Below, in pieces: positions 1 to 7,052 of a stretch of 17,513 bases of DNA. Source of the DNA: CBCPMX01 sp965120355 (GTDB lineage Bacteria; Bacillota; Clostridia; Oscillospirales; Oscillospiraceae). The DNA is taken from contig CBCPMX010000129.1 in the NCBI GenBank assembly GCA_965120355.1, forward strand, positions 1 to 17,513, in the 5' to 3' direction. The notes beneath the pieces were generated by a model, which had not been told where the DNA came from, did not search any database, and saw only the letters and a program-made list of their open reading frames with translations. Within the stretch, counting starts at the first letter, position 1; every line of letters begins with the position of its first letter. The position numbers and the translations under genes are program-made.

Positions 1-29
1 AAATGATTTATCCTGATCCCATCCCGGCA

Positions 30-58
30 TTGCGAAAACACCGGAGATACAGTATAAT
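30..58 (+). promoter_or_regulatory. Sigma-A-type promoter of the C26-P1 peptidase operon
   Basis: A -35 element TTGCGA (30-35) and a perfect -10 TATAAT (53-58) are separated by 17 bp. Transcription would begin near position 65. The next start codon downstream on this strand with a good ribosome binding site is that of the C26 peptidase at 285, so the promoter implies an untranslated leader of about 220 nt. Confidence 0.7.
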
Positions 59-64
59 GGGGTC

Positions 65-284
65 GGAATTTTTCCGTCAGAGCGGAAAGCAAAGCGTGAA
101 GATATCCCAACTCAGAATTGCGCGCGGTTTGTCAACCGGAAACTGGCGCCAAAGCGCCGCGTATCCATTGCGGACAGAGCCCCTCCATACAGCAGGAAAC
201 CGTACGGCTCCCATCCCGAATACCTTCACACCGCACTCTCCACTCCGATGCCATCTATCGCCTATCATGTAAAAGGGGTGTAGT
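65..284 (+). other. Long structured 5' leader of the C26-P1 operon, no gene seen
   Basis: No convincing gene lies here; the ORFs that cross it lack ribosome binding sites. Several small hairpins can be drawn: CGGAA 64-68 with TTCCG 72-76, which competes with TTTCCG 71-76 pairing to CGGAAA 83-88; CGGTT 125-129 with AACCG 134-138; GGCGC 145-149 with GCGCC 154-158. There is no T-tract terminator and I recognise no known riboswitch or T-box motif. The leader ends in AAAAGGGGTG, the ribosome binding site of the peptidase. It may be only a long leader; a regulatory role is speculative. Confidence 0.35.
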
Positions 285-938
285 ATGCTACATATTTTAA
301 TCGCAGGCATTCCCGACCGGGTGCAGCACTACGTCGCAGCCATGGAGGCTCTGGCCGTAGCTGCCACCGCCGATCTGAACGCGGAGGACGCCACGGGGTT
401 TGACGGTCTGCTGCTGCCGGGCGGCGGAGACATTGATCCAGCCCTGTTTGGCCAGGAAAACCACGGCTCCCGTCAAATTGAACGGGAACTGGATGAGGCG
501 CAGCTGCGCCTGCTGCACCTGTTTGCCGGCGCGGGCAAACCGGTGCTGGGCATTTGCAAGGGCTGTCAGCTTGTAAACGTGGGCTTTGGCGGCGACCTGA
601 TTCAGGATCTGCCCAATGCTGCGGAACACGCTTATGACGAAGATTTCAAGTTTCACGAAATCGCCTGCGTTCCCGGCAGCCTGCTCCACCGGCTCTACGG
701 CCCGTCGGTACGGGTCAACAGCGCCCATCACCAGGCTGTGGGCCATCTTGGTCAAAATCTGCGAGTCACCGCTTCCGCGCCGGACGGTGTCATTGAGGCC
801 ATTGAACATGAAACTCTGCCGGTGTTTGGCATTCAGTTTCACCCGGAACGAATGTGCTTCGCCAGCCTGCGGCCGGAAGCCGCAGACGGCAAGGCGATAT
901 TCACCGCTTACAAAGCGATTTTGGAGGGACGCACATGA
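285..938 (+). CDS. Gamma-glutamyl-gamma-aminobutyrate hydrolase family protein (peptidase C26, PuuD-like)
   Basis: This 217-aa cytoplasmic protein has the class I glutamine-amidotransferase fold of peptidase family C26, whose members cleave gamma-glutamyl amide bonds (for example gamma-glutamyl-GABA in putrescine breakdown, or gamma-glutamyl peptides). The oxyanion-strand motif LLPGGGDIDP spans residues 43-52, the nucleophile elbow GICKGCQLVNV places Cys91 as nucleophile, and the GIQFHPER motif supplies His186 and Glu188, so the triad is complete. The length is slightly short of PuuD (about 250 aa) but covers the domain. The start has an AAGGGGTG ribosome binding site. The stop codon overlaps the next start (ATGA), so it is translationally coupled to the P1 peptidase. 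The exact substrate cannot be read from the sequence; no puu or gab genes are nearby. Confidence 0.88.
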   Translation: MLHILIAGIPDRVQHYVAAMEALAVAATADLNAEDATGFDGLLLPGGGDIDPALFGQENHGSRQIERELDEAQLRLLHLFAGAGKPVLGICKGCQLVNVGFGGDLIQDLPNAAEHAYDEDFKFHEIACVPGSLLHRLYGPSVRVNSAHHQAVGHLGQNLRVTASAPDGVIEAIEHETLPVFGIQFHPERMCFASLRPEAADGKAIFTAYKAILEGRT

Positions 939-2005
939 CCGGCAGACGCATCGCAGATTACGGGATCCAGATTGGCAGTCTGCCCACCGGTCCCCGGAAC
1001 CGCATCACCGACGTGCCGGGGGTGCGGGTGGGACACACTACACTGGACACAGACCGGTATAAAACCGGCGTCACCGTGATTCTCCCTTCTTCGGACAACG
1101 TCTTCCTCCACAAACCTGTAGCCGCCTGTCACGTCCACAACGGCTTTGGCAAGACCTGCGGCCTGATGCAGCTGGACGAGCTGGGGGTTCTGGAAACGCC
1201 CATTGCCCTGACGGGCACGCTGAATGTGGGCCTGGTGGCCGACGCTTTGAACGAATGGACCGTCAAGCAGTGCCGCAGCGCAGGCGTGGACGTCCGCTCC
1301 GTGAACCCGGTGGTGGGCGAATGCAATGACGGCCGAATCAGCACCATCGCCGACCGGCCCATCAAAAAAGGCCATGTATTCACTGCGCTGAAAAACGCCT
1401 CCGCCGAATTCGACGAAGGCGATGTAGGCGCCGGCAAAGGCACCATCTGTTTTGGTTTAAAGGGCGGCATAGGTTCCGCCTCCCGGCAGATTGCCATTGG
1501 CGGCGCTGTCTACACCGTGGGCGTTCTGGTTCAGAGCAACTACGGCGCGGCGAAAGATCTGCTTCTGGGAGGGCGGCCCGTGGGGCCGGCCCTGACAGCC
1601 TGGAAACAGTCCCTGGCCACAGCGGAAGACCAGGGGTCTATTATGACGGTGCTTGCCACGGATCTTCCGGTAAATGCCCGGCAGCTGCGGCGGATTCTCC
1701 GCCGCTGCGGCGTTGGGCTGGCCCGCACCGGCTCGTATATGGGGCACGGCAGCGGCGAGGTCATGTTGGGCTTCACCACCGCCAACCGGGTCCCGTATCT
1801 GATGGATGCCGCCCTCCTGTCCATGACGGTGCTGCGGGAGGATCTGCTGGACAGTGCATTCCGCGCCGCCGCCGAGGCCACAGAAGAAGCCGTCCTCAAT
1901 TCTCTTGCTGCGGCCTCCGCCGTCACCGGCGTAGACGGCGTACAGTATGCTTGCCTGTCCGCGTTCCTGGAGGCAGAGGGATTCCGGATGGACGCGCAGA
2001 AATAG
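935..2005 (+). CDS. P1 family peptidase (DmpA/BapA-like L-aminopeptidase/D-esterase)
   Basis: This 356-aa protein belongs to family S58 (P1), N-terminal-nucleophile hydrolases that cut themselves into two chains and then remove N-terminal residues, including D- or beta-amino acids in some members. The expected cleavage site is DQG|SIMTVLATD, making Ser235 the nucleophile exposed on the small chain. Other family hallmarks are RITDVPGVRVGHTT (23-36), HNGFGK (68-73), GxGTICFGLKGGIG (167-180) and ARTGSYMGHGSGE (263-275). I chose the ATG at 935, which has GGAGGGAC at the right spacing and the ATGA overlap with the C26 gene, over an upstream in-frame start at 854 that lies inside that gene. No signal peptide is seen, so it is probably cytoplasmic. 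With the C26 enzyme it may degrade unusual small peptides; that pairing is inference. Confidence 0.9.
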   Translation: MTGRRIADYGIQIGSLPTGPRNRITDVPGVRVGHTTLDTDRYKTGVTVILPSSDNVFLHKPVAACHVHNGFGKTCGLMQLDELGVLETPIALTGTLNVGLVADALNEWTVKQCRSAGVDVRSVNPVVGECNDGRISTIADRPIKKGHVFTALKNASAEFDEGDVGAGKGTICFGLKGGIGSASRQIAIGGAVYTVGVLVQSNYGAAKDLLLGGRPVGPALTAWKQSLATAEDQGSIMTVLATDLPVNARQLRRILRRCGVGLARTGSYMGHGSGEVMLGFTTANRVPYLMDAALLSMTVLREDLLDSAFRAAAEATEEAVLNSLAAASAVTGVDGVQYACLSAFLEAEGFRMDAQK

Positions 2006-2023
2006 GAAGCCGCTTTTCTGACA

Positions 2024-2058
2024 GGAAGGTGCGGACAGGAATACTGTCCGCACCTTCC
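2024..2058. terminator. Perfect 15-bp inverted repeat between convergent genes, probable bidirectional terminator
   Basis: GGAAGGTGCGGACAG (2024-2038) pairs perfectly with CTGTCCGCACCTTCC (2044-2058) around a 5-nt loop. It lies 18 bp after the P1 peptidase stop and upstream of the end of the convergent membrane-protein gene. The T-tract is poor on both strands (CTTGTTAT on plus, TCAGAAAAG on minus), so its efficiency is uncertain. Confidence 0.6.
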
Positions 2059-2150
2059 GCTTGTTATGCCTGCGCCGCTTTTCAACCGTTGGCTTTGCTC
2101 TGCGCGGGCAAAGGCTGCTTTCTCGTCCGTCCGGCGGCTCCAAAGGCGCT

Positions 2151-2618
2151 TTAGTGCAAATCGGGAAAGCCGTGTTCCGCCTTAGCCCGGTTAAGCGTCT
2201 GGTATGTCATGGACGCCAATACTGCCAGCCAGCCCAACAGCAAAATCACCCAGACGCGGCCCAGTCCGTTGACCGCCAGCAGCAGAACCCCCAGAGGTCC
2301 GCTGACGGTCAGTCCAATGAGCATCAGCCAACCCACCGCCGACACAAAGACAAGGCCCAGGAAAAAGCAGGCCACTGCGCAGGCCAGCACGGTGAAATAT
2401 CCGCACAGCCCGGCCGCCAGCTTTCCACCCCGCAACGCCCGGCAGAAAACCGCCAGGACTGTCAGTCCCACGGCCCAGATGCCCGCCAGCACATATTCCC
2501 ACACGCCGACGTCTGCTCCGTGCCGCCACACCAGCACCGCGACGATCCCGTGGAGCACCGCCAGCAATCCCGCCAGGCCCCTGTACAAGCCCGGATGCGC
2601 GCGCAGCTTCTCTTTCAT
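2151..2618 (-). CDS. Hypothetical five-helix membrane protein
   Basis: I do not recognise a family. The 155-aa product is almost entirely hydrophobic, with probable transmembrane helices near residues 13-31, 40-59, 67-91, 95-116 and 119-138, a short basic N-terminus (MKEKLRAHPGLYR) and a charged C-terminal tail. The start is supported by GGAAGGGTGA upstream of the ATG and by a promoter at 2651-2680. It appears to be a single-gene unit facing the peptidase operon. No catalytic or ligand-binding motif is visible. Confidence 0.7.
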   Translation of the reverse strand: MKEKLRAHPGLYRGLAGLLAVLHGIVAVLVWRHGADVGVWEYVLAGIWAVGLTVLAVFCRALRGGKLAAGLCGYFTVLACAVACFFLGLVFVSAVGWLMLIGLTVSGPLGVLLLAVNGLGRVWVILLLGWLAVLASMTYQTLNRAKAEHGFPDLH

Positions 2619-2650
2619 GTATATTCACCCTTCCGGCCAGCGTTTTCAAT

Positions 2651-2680
2651 AGTATAGCATATCTGCCCCCGCCTTGTCCA
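2651..2680 (-). promoter_or_regulatory. Sigma-A-type promoter for the small membrane protein
   Basis: On the minus strand TGGACA (2680-2675) and TATACT (2656-2651) are 18 bp apart. Transcription would start about 25 nt before the ATG at 2618, leaving a short leader that contains the ribosome binding site. Confidence 0.55.
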
Positions 2681-2700
2681 TTCCCGCCTTTTGTCCCGCT

Positions 2701-3435
2701 TTACACGATAAACTGCGCATTTGCGTATCCCAGCGTTCCATTGTACTCCACCACATACCAGCCGTCGTACTGGTTGACAACCGTCACGGCAGCCCCGTTG
2801 GGTATGCGTGCCAGGATCGGGGCCGCCGTACTTGGCGCGCCGCGCAGATTCAGGCTGCCGCTGGTGGTAGCAACTGTGCCGGCCCGTTCCTCCATGGGCT
2901 GCAGGAACGGCAGTCCGAAATACTCTGTCACAGATAGAACCAGATTTTGGCCAATGATCTCCACATTGTTCTGAATCCACTGTGCGTCCTCCAGATTGTC
3001 ATGATAGGCCAGCTCCACCAACACCGACGGCGCACGGGTCCGGCGAACCTCGCCGATGGAGGTGGTCGGCAGCGCCCGCACCCGGGACGGGTCCGGATAG
3101 ATCTCTTTCAAATTGTCCACGATAATGTTGGCCATTCGCAACCCGTCGATACTGGTCGGATAATAATAGACGTCGCTGCCCCGCAAAACCCCCGCCAGGG
3201 ACTCCGGTGAAGCGTTGGAGTGAAGCGCCAGATGAAAATCATAATTGCCGGCATTGCTCTGGAGGATGGAGGTGTAGGCCGTCATCTCCGGCGTATTCCG
3301 GGTGACATTGATGCCGGCTGCCCGCAGATATGGTTCCATGGCGTCGGCCACGCGGTTCATCCAGTACTCCTCCGTCCCGGTGTTGATGTAAGGGTTGGCC
3401 TCCTGCGTAGAGGGGCTGAGGTACAAATAGGGCAT
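2701..3435 (-). CDS. N-acetylmuramoyl-L-alanine amidase (Amidase_3-like) with C-terminal SH3 domain
   Basis: The 244-aa product is a predicted zinc-dependent peptidoglycan amidase, cutting the bond between N-acetylmuramic acid and the first alanine of the stem peptide. The catalytic domain (1-180) shows TEEYWMN (Glu22/Glu23), the LALHSNAS motif with His72, and VLVELAYHDN with the putative catalytic Glu141. The N-terminal strand reads YLSPSTQEANPY where classical members have a zinc-binding GHGG, so one canonical histidine is absent. Residues 186-244 form a bacterial SH3 domain (SLNLRGAPSTAAPIL, GWYVVEYNGTLGYA) that probably binds cell wall. No signal peptide is present. I chose ATG 3435, preceded by AAAGGTGGGAG; an upstream ATG at 3453 would put that ribosome binding site inside the gene. 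Confidence 0.82.
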   Translation of the reverse strand: MPYLYLSPSTQEANPYINTGTEEYWMNRVADAMEPYLRAAGINVTRNTPEMTAYTSILQSNAGNYDFHLALHSNASPESLAGVLRGSDVYYYPTSIDGLRMANIIVDNLKEIYPDPSRVRALPTTSIGEVRRTRAPSVLVELAYHDNLEDAQWIQNNVEIIGQNLVLSVTEYFGLPFLQPMEERAGTVATTSGSLNLRGAPSTAAPILARIPNGAAVTVVNQYDGWYVVEYNGTLGYANAQFIV

Positions 3436-3619
3436 GGTGCTCCCACCTTTCATGTTTTCTCCATACTATGACAGAGAAGGCAGAACCGTGCAGGCAAACG
3501 GCTGTAACGTGCAGGGCAGAAAACAGGCCGTCGCAATTCTTGCAGGCATGCCGCACGCTCGCCCAAACAGATTGAATCCACCGGTCAGAAAAGGGGAGCC
3601 GCTTGACGGACAAGCTGCA

Positions 3620-3658
3620 CCCGGCAGCTGCGGTTTGCAGCTGCCGGGGATTTTCTTT
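3620..3658. terminator. 12-bp hairpin at the end of the ABC permease gene; T-tract lies on the plus strand
   Basis: CCCGGCAGCTGC (3620-3631) pairs perfectly with GCAGCTGCCGGG (3637-3648) around GGTTT. It sits about 10 bp after the minus-strand permease stop, the usual place for its terminator, but on that strand the stem is followed by TGCAGCTTGTCC with no T-tract. On the plus strand it is followed by GATTTTCTTTCTATTC, a good U-rich tail. It may act in both directions or mainly against antisense transcription. Confidence 0.5.
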
Positions 3659-6214
3659 CTATTCTATTCTCAACCGTTCCACAATGCTGTATTTTTCCAG
3701 ATTCCGAAAACACAGATATGGGGTGAGCGCCGCGAAGGCGATGAGCACCGGTGTACATAGCACAAGCGGCAGAAGCGTGAAACGGAACGTGGTGAAGCCG
3801 CCTTCAACCATGGCGCGAACGACGATGCCGACGCCGGCGGCCCCAAGGACATAGGATGCCAGCAGCGTAAGCGCCGCATAGCAGAGTCCTTCATCAACAA
3901 GCATGCGGTTGAGCTGGCGCTTGGTCATGCCCACGCTTTGAATGACCGCAAACTCCCGCTTGCGGGACACGATGGCCGTCACCATGGAGTTGATGAAGTT
4001 CAGCACGCCCACCAGGGCAATCACCACACTGACCACATTCCCCATGACAGCGGAAGAACGGGTCTGGGTTTCGTACTGCTCCGCCATCGTCTGGCGGGAA
4101 GACACCGGCAGGCTGGGGTCCGTCGTCTCCATGTATTCATCCAGGAACGCCTGTACCGTGTCAATGTGGGCGTCATCTACATTCAGGAACAGCTTGCGCA
4201 GGGTGTGATCCGGCCACTGCTCCCGGAAGGTCTCCACCGGCAGGATAAAAGACAACTTGAATTTGTCGCCTGCGCCCTGCTGCACCGGGAGCTGGGTCAC
4301 CGGGTTCAGCGGATAGACCACTGCCATGACAGTATACGTGCGGCCGTTCAGTTCTACCGTGCTCCCGACGGAAGGGGCGGGCAGCACCGGGTATGTCTCC
4401 TCCAGCTCGATACTGGGTCCCACCGCCAGGACATAATCTCCGCTGGCAAAGGCCGCGGCGTCAAAGCTGCCCTCCAGCACATACGGCTCCTGGGTGATGG
4501 CGTCCAGCGGGATGCCATCCAGGCCGTACAGAACGGCGGAGCCTTCCCCGCTCTCCAATGCGTCGCGCAGCGCCTGGGCGCCGGCAGCGTCATAGGTTTC
4601 CCAATCGGCCAGTTTGTCCTCGGTGTAGAAGGCCGCCACATTTTGCAGCGTTCCCTCATCCAGCTGCCAGTCGATCTGGGCCGAGTATAGGCGGCCGGAC
4701 GCCTCCACCCCCTCTTGGCGCTCCACCTGGGCCACCAGAGAATCCGTCAAGGTTGTACCGTGAGGATCATACCCGTTCAGATAGTCCTCGCTGGTGACGT
4801 CAGACAGCTCAAAGTCCGCCAGGATCAGGTCGGCCAGGTATTTGTCCATGTCAAAAGCCGCGTTTTTGGCATAGAAACAGCTCAACAGCACAAGCCCCAG
4901 CGTAAGCGAACAGAGCACCGTGACCGTCCGCTTTTTATTTCGCCACAGATTGGCCCAGGCCATGGAAGCCAGGGAGGCATTCCCACGGCGGCGCTTGGTT
5001 TTCTTCTTGCTGCTGCCGGCGTCGCTCATCCGCAGGGCCTCGATGGGCGACACCTTCCCCGCCAACCGGGCAGGCCGCAGGCAGGAAACCAGTACTGTCA
5101 CCCAGGCAAAGAGCGCCGAGCCAACAAAGATGATGGGACTGGCAGAAACCACGGCCTCGCCCTCTATTGTTCCCATCAGCACCGGCACCAGCACGCTGCC
5201 CAGCAGCCAGCCCAAAATCAGGCCGATGGGGATGCCGATGACGCAGAGCCGGTTGGCCTGCCCATAGATCAGCTTCTTCAGCTGCCGCTTTGTCGTGCCC
5301 AATGTCTTGAGCTTGCCATAGAGCTGCACATCGGCGGTCACGCTGATCTGGAAGATATTATAGATAATCAGGTATCCGGCAAGGAATACCAGCACCATGC
5401 CCAGATACATGGGCATGCTCTCCTGGGCGGCCATCGCCCCCATCTCCGGGGAATAAGCCAGATTGACATTGTATGCAAGACCCGTGAGGCCGGTATCGGC
5501 CAGGATGCGGTCCATCGCCGCCTCAATATTCTGGTCGCTTGCCAGGTTGACCTGAACCATATAGAGGCCCAGCATCTGGCTCTCATCAGTAGAAATGATA
5601 CCGCCTGTCATCTCATCGGCATAGGCCCGGCTGACCCAGGCCATGGAGGAATAGCTGGACTGATTGCCCTCCCAGAATCCACACAGAGTGAAGGTAGAGG
5701 CGGTCACTTCATCGCCATTAAGGTCCTTGCGCCACTCCAGGGTCACAGTCTGCCCCAGCTCATGGGGGATGCCCAGCCGGTCCAGGGTGCCGGTATCCAG
5801 CGCGATCTCGTCCGCCGCCTGGGGCATCTGCCCTGTGGTGGGGGCGGCAAAGGAGTGTTCGGCATAGGCATCATTGGCCCAGCGGATTTCCACTGACCGG
5901 CCGGTGAGCTGCTGGTTTTCGGCAAGGCCCAGCACGATGCTGCGGCCCAGCTCCACCACATCCGGGTGGTTCGCAATCAGGCCGGCCTGCTCCTCGGTCA
6001 GCCCCCGCACAGAGGCCTGGGCATCGTAGCCGGTCTGGCGGAAGGTCATCTCCACCAGGTTGCGGCTCATGCTCTGGGTCAGAGTGAACAGCGTTGTAAA
6101 CATCATGGTGGTCATCACAATCGCCAGCACAGCTACCAGATTCCGGCCTCGGTTGGCGCGGAACAGTCTTTTGGCCAACACGGAAACCGGCTTAAAACGC
6201 GTTTCTTTTTTCAT
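3659..6214 (-). CDS. ABC transporter permease with two FtsX domains (module 2)
   Basis: The 851-aa integral membrane protein is an FtsX/MacB-type permease made of two repeats: helix 25-46, a large extracytoplasmic domain (about 47-268), helices 270-291, 323-347 and 358-380; then helix 430-448, a second large domain, and three C-terminal helices. Each repeat has the FtsX coupling motif (KTLGTTKRQLKKL near 303-315; QSVGMTKRQLNRM in the second half). Such permeases do not import nutrients but transmit ATPase strokes to act on lipids, peptides or lipoproteins, often antimicrobial peptides. I chose the ATG at 6214, preceded by GAGGAGGCAGGGAAC and 13 bp after the ATPase stop, rather than the upstream ATG at 6250 inside the ATPase gene. 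It is paralogous to the permease at 7053-9590 (shared APTTGQMPQ/EIALD and FTLCGFW segments). Confidence 0.92.
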   Translation of the reverse strand: MKKETRFKPVSVLAKRLFRANRGRNLVAVLAIVMTTMMFTTLFTLTQSMSRNLVEMTFRQTGYDAQASVRGLTEEQAGLIANHPDVVELGRSIVLGLAENQQLTGRSVEIRWANDAYAEHSFAAPTTGQMPQAADEIALDTGTLDRLGIPHELGQTVTLEWRKDLNGDEVTASTFTLCGFWEGNQSSYSSMAWVSRAYADEMTGGIISTDESQMLGLYMVQVNLASDQNIEAAMDRILADTGLTGLAYNVNLAYSPEMGAMAAQESMPMYLGMVLVFLAGYLIIYNIFQISVTADVQLYGKLKTLGTTKRQLKKLIYGQANRLCVIGIPIGLILGWLLGSVLVPVLMGTIEGEAVVSASPIIFVGSALFAWVTVLVSCLRPARLAGKVSPIEALRMSDAGSSKKKTKRRRGNASLASMAWANLWRNKKRTVTVLCSLTLGLVLLSCFYAKNAAFDMDKYLADLILADFELSDVTSEDYLNGYDPHGTTLTDSLVAQVERQEGVEASGRLYSAQIDWQLDEGTLQNVAAFYTEDKLADWETYDAAGAQALRDALESGEGSAVLYGLDGIPLDAITQEPYVLEGSFDAAAFASGDYVLAVGPSIELEETYPVLPAPSVGSTVELNGRTYTVMAVVYPLNPVTQLPVQQGAGDKFKLSFILPVETFREQWPDHTLRKLFLNVDDAHIDTVQAFLDEYMETTDPSLPVSSRQTMAEQYETQTRSSAVMGNVVSVVIALVGVLNFINSMVTAIVSRKREFAVIQSVGMTKRQLNRMLVDEGLCYAALTLLASYVLGAAGVGIVVRAMVEGGFTTFRFTLLPLVLCTPVLIAFAALTPYLCFRNLEKYSIVERLRIE

Positions 6215-6227
6215 GTTCCCTGCCTCC

Positions 6228-6899
6228 TCATTGTGCGACGATTCTGCCATCCTCGATGCGAATCACACGGTCTGCCATGGCGGCGATTTCTGGATTGTGT
6301 GTGATCATCACGATGGTCTGGCGAAACTCTTTGCTGGTCATTTTCAGCAGGCCAATCACGTCCCCGCTGGTCTTGCTGTCCAGATTTCCGGTGGGCTCAT
6401 CGGCCAGAATGATGGATGGCTTGCTGGCAAGGGCCCGGGCAATGGCCACCCGCTGCTGCTGGCCGCCGGAGAGGTTATTGGGCAGGCTGTCCAGCTTTTT
6501 CTCCAGGCCCAGCAGCTTCACAATATCCATGATGAACGTCTTGTCCGGCTTGCGGCCATCCAGGGAGATGGGCAAAATGATGTTTTCCCACACGCTGAGC
6601 ACGGGAACCAGATTGTAGTTCTGGAAGATGAAGCCGATCTGTTTCCGGCGGAAAATGGTGGCCTGCTCGCTGCTGAGCCTGGCCAGCTCGGTATCGCCCA
6701 CCCGGATGCTGCCCTCGGTGGGGGTGTCCAGGCCGCCCAGCATATTGAGCAGCGTGGACTTGCCGGAGCCGGATGTGCCGATGATGGCAGTGAATTTGCC
6801 CCGCTCAATATCCAGGTCTACCCCGTCCAAGGCACGCACCTGTGTCTCGCCTTTGCCGTAGTACTTCTTCAGACCTCTGGCCTGCAAAATAGTCTCCAT
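6228..6899 (-). CDS. ABC transporter ATP-binding protein, MacB/LolD type (module 2)
   Basis: A complete 223-aa nucleotide-binding subunit: Walker A GTSGSGKST (41-49), Q-loop in FIFQNYNLVP (90-99), signature LSGGQQQRVAIARAL (143-157), Walker B IILADEPTGNLD (163-174) and H-loop His201 (MITHN). It powers the permease encoded immediately downstream. The ATG at 6899 has AAAGGAGGAATCAC; an in-frame ATG at 6920 would swallow that ribosome binding site. The gene has its own promoter with an activator-like direct repeat. Confidence 0.95.
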   Translation of the reverse strand: METILQARGLKKYYGKGETQVRALDGVDLDIERGKFTAIIGTSGSGKSTLLNMLGGLDTPTEGSIRVGDTELARLSSEQATIFRRKQIGFIFQNYNLVPVLSVWENIILPISLDGRKPDKTFIMDIVKLLGLEKKLDSLPNNLSGGQQQRVAIARALASKPSIILADEPTGNLDSKTSGDVIGLLKMTSKEFRQTIVMITHNPEIAAMADRVIRIEDGRIVAQ

Positions 6900-6949
6900 A
6901 GTGATTCCTCCTTTAAGCATTCGGGAAGTCTTTCCCGTTCTTTGTCTTT

Positions 6950-6994
6950 AGCATAGCAGGCCAATGTCTCATTTCCGGTACAGCAAAGGTACAG
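6950..6994 (-). promoter_or_regulatory. Activator-type promoter of ABC module 2 with 11-bp-spaced direct repeats
   Basis: On the minus strand an extended -10, TGC TATGCT (hexamer 6955-6950), has no recognisable -35: the position 17 bp upstream reads CCGGAA (6978-6973). Instead, two identical heptamers, CTGTACC on the minus strand (GGTACAG on plus, 6977-6983 and 6988-6994), lie exactly 11 bp apart and just touch the -35 position. This is the geometry of OmpR/PhoB-family activators, and the response regulator encoded at 11699-12382 is of that family. The predicted transcript starts near 6943 and begins with a CGGGAA/TTCCCG hairpin (6922-6937). The protein-site match is inference. Confidence 0.55.
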
Positions 6995-7004
6995 TTTTGT
7001 AACT

Positions 7005-7042
7005 TAGAAAAAACTGTGCCTCCCCGCAGGAAGGCACAGTTT
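7005..7042 (-). terminator. Intrinsic terminator after ABC module 1
   Basis: On the minus strand AAACTGTGCCT (7042-7032) pairs with AGGCACAGTTT (7021-7011) around a 10-nt loop, followed by TTTTTTCTAAG when the end of the stem is included. It lies 10 bp after the stop codon of the permease at 7053, so it ends the two-component/ABC operon and separates it from the promoter of module 2. Confidence 0.8.
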
Positions 7043-7052
7043 CACACATGAG

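Noticed and set aside
2061..2657. 198-codon plus-strand ORF opposite the small membrane protein
   Set aside because: It is a Gln/His/Arg-rich shadow; the minus-strand frame has membrane helices, a promoter and a ribosome binding site.
4715..5896. 393-codon plus-strand ORF opposite the ABC permease
   Set aside because: It is antisense to a well-supported FtsX permease, has no family motif and no suitable ribosome binding site, and its residue composition (rich in Gln, His, Gly, Arg) is typical of a GC-rich shadow frame.
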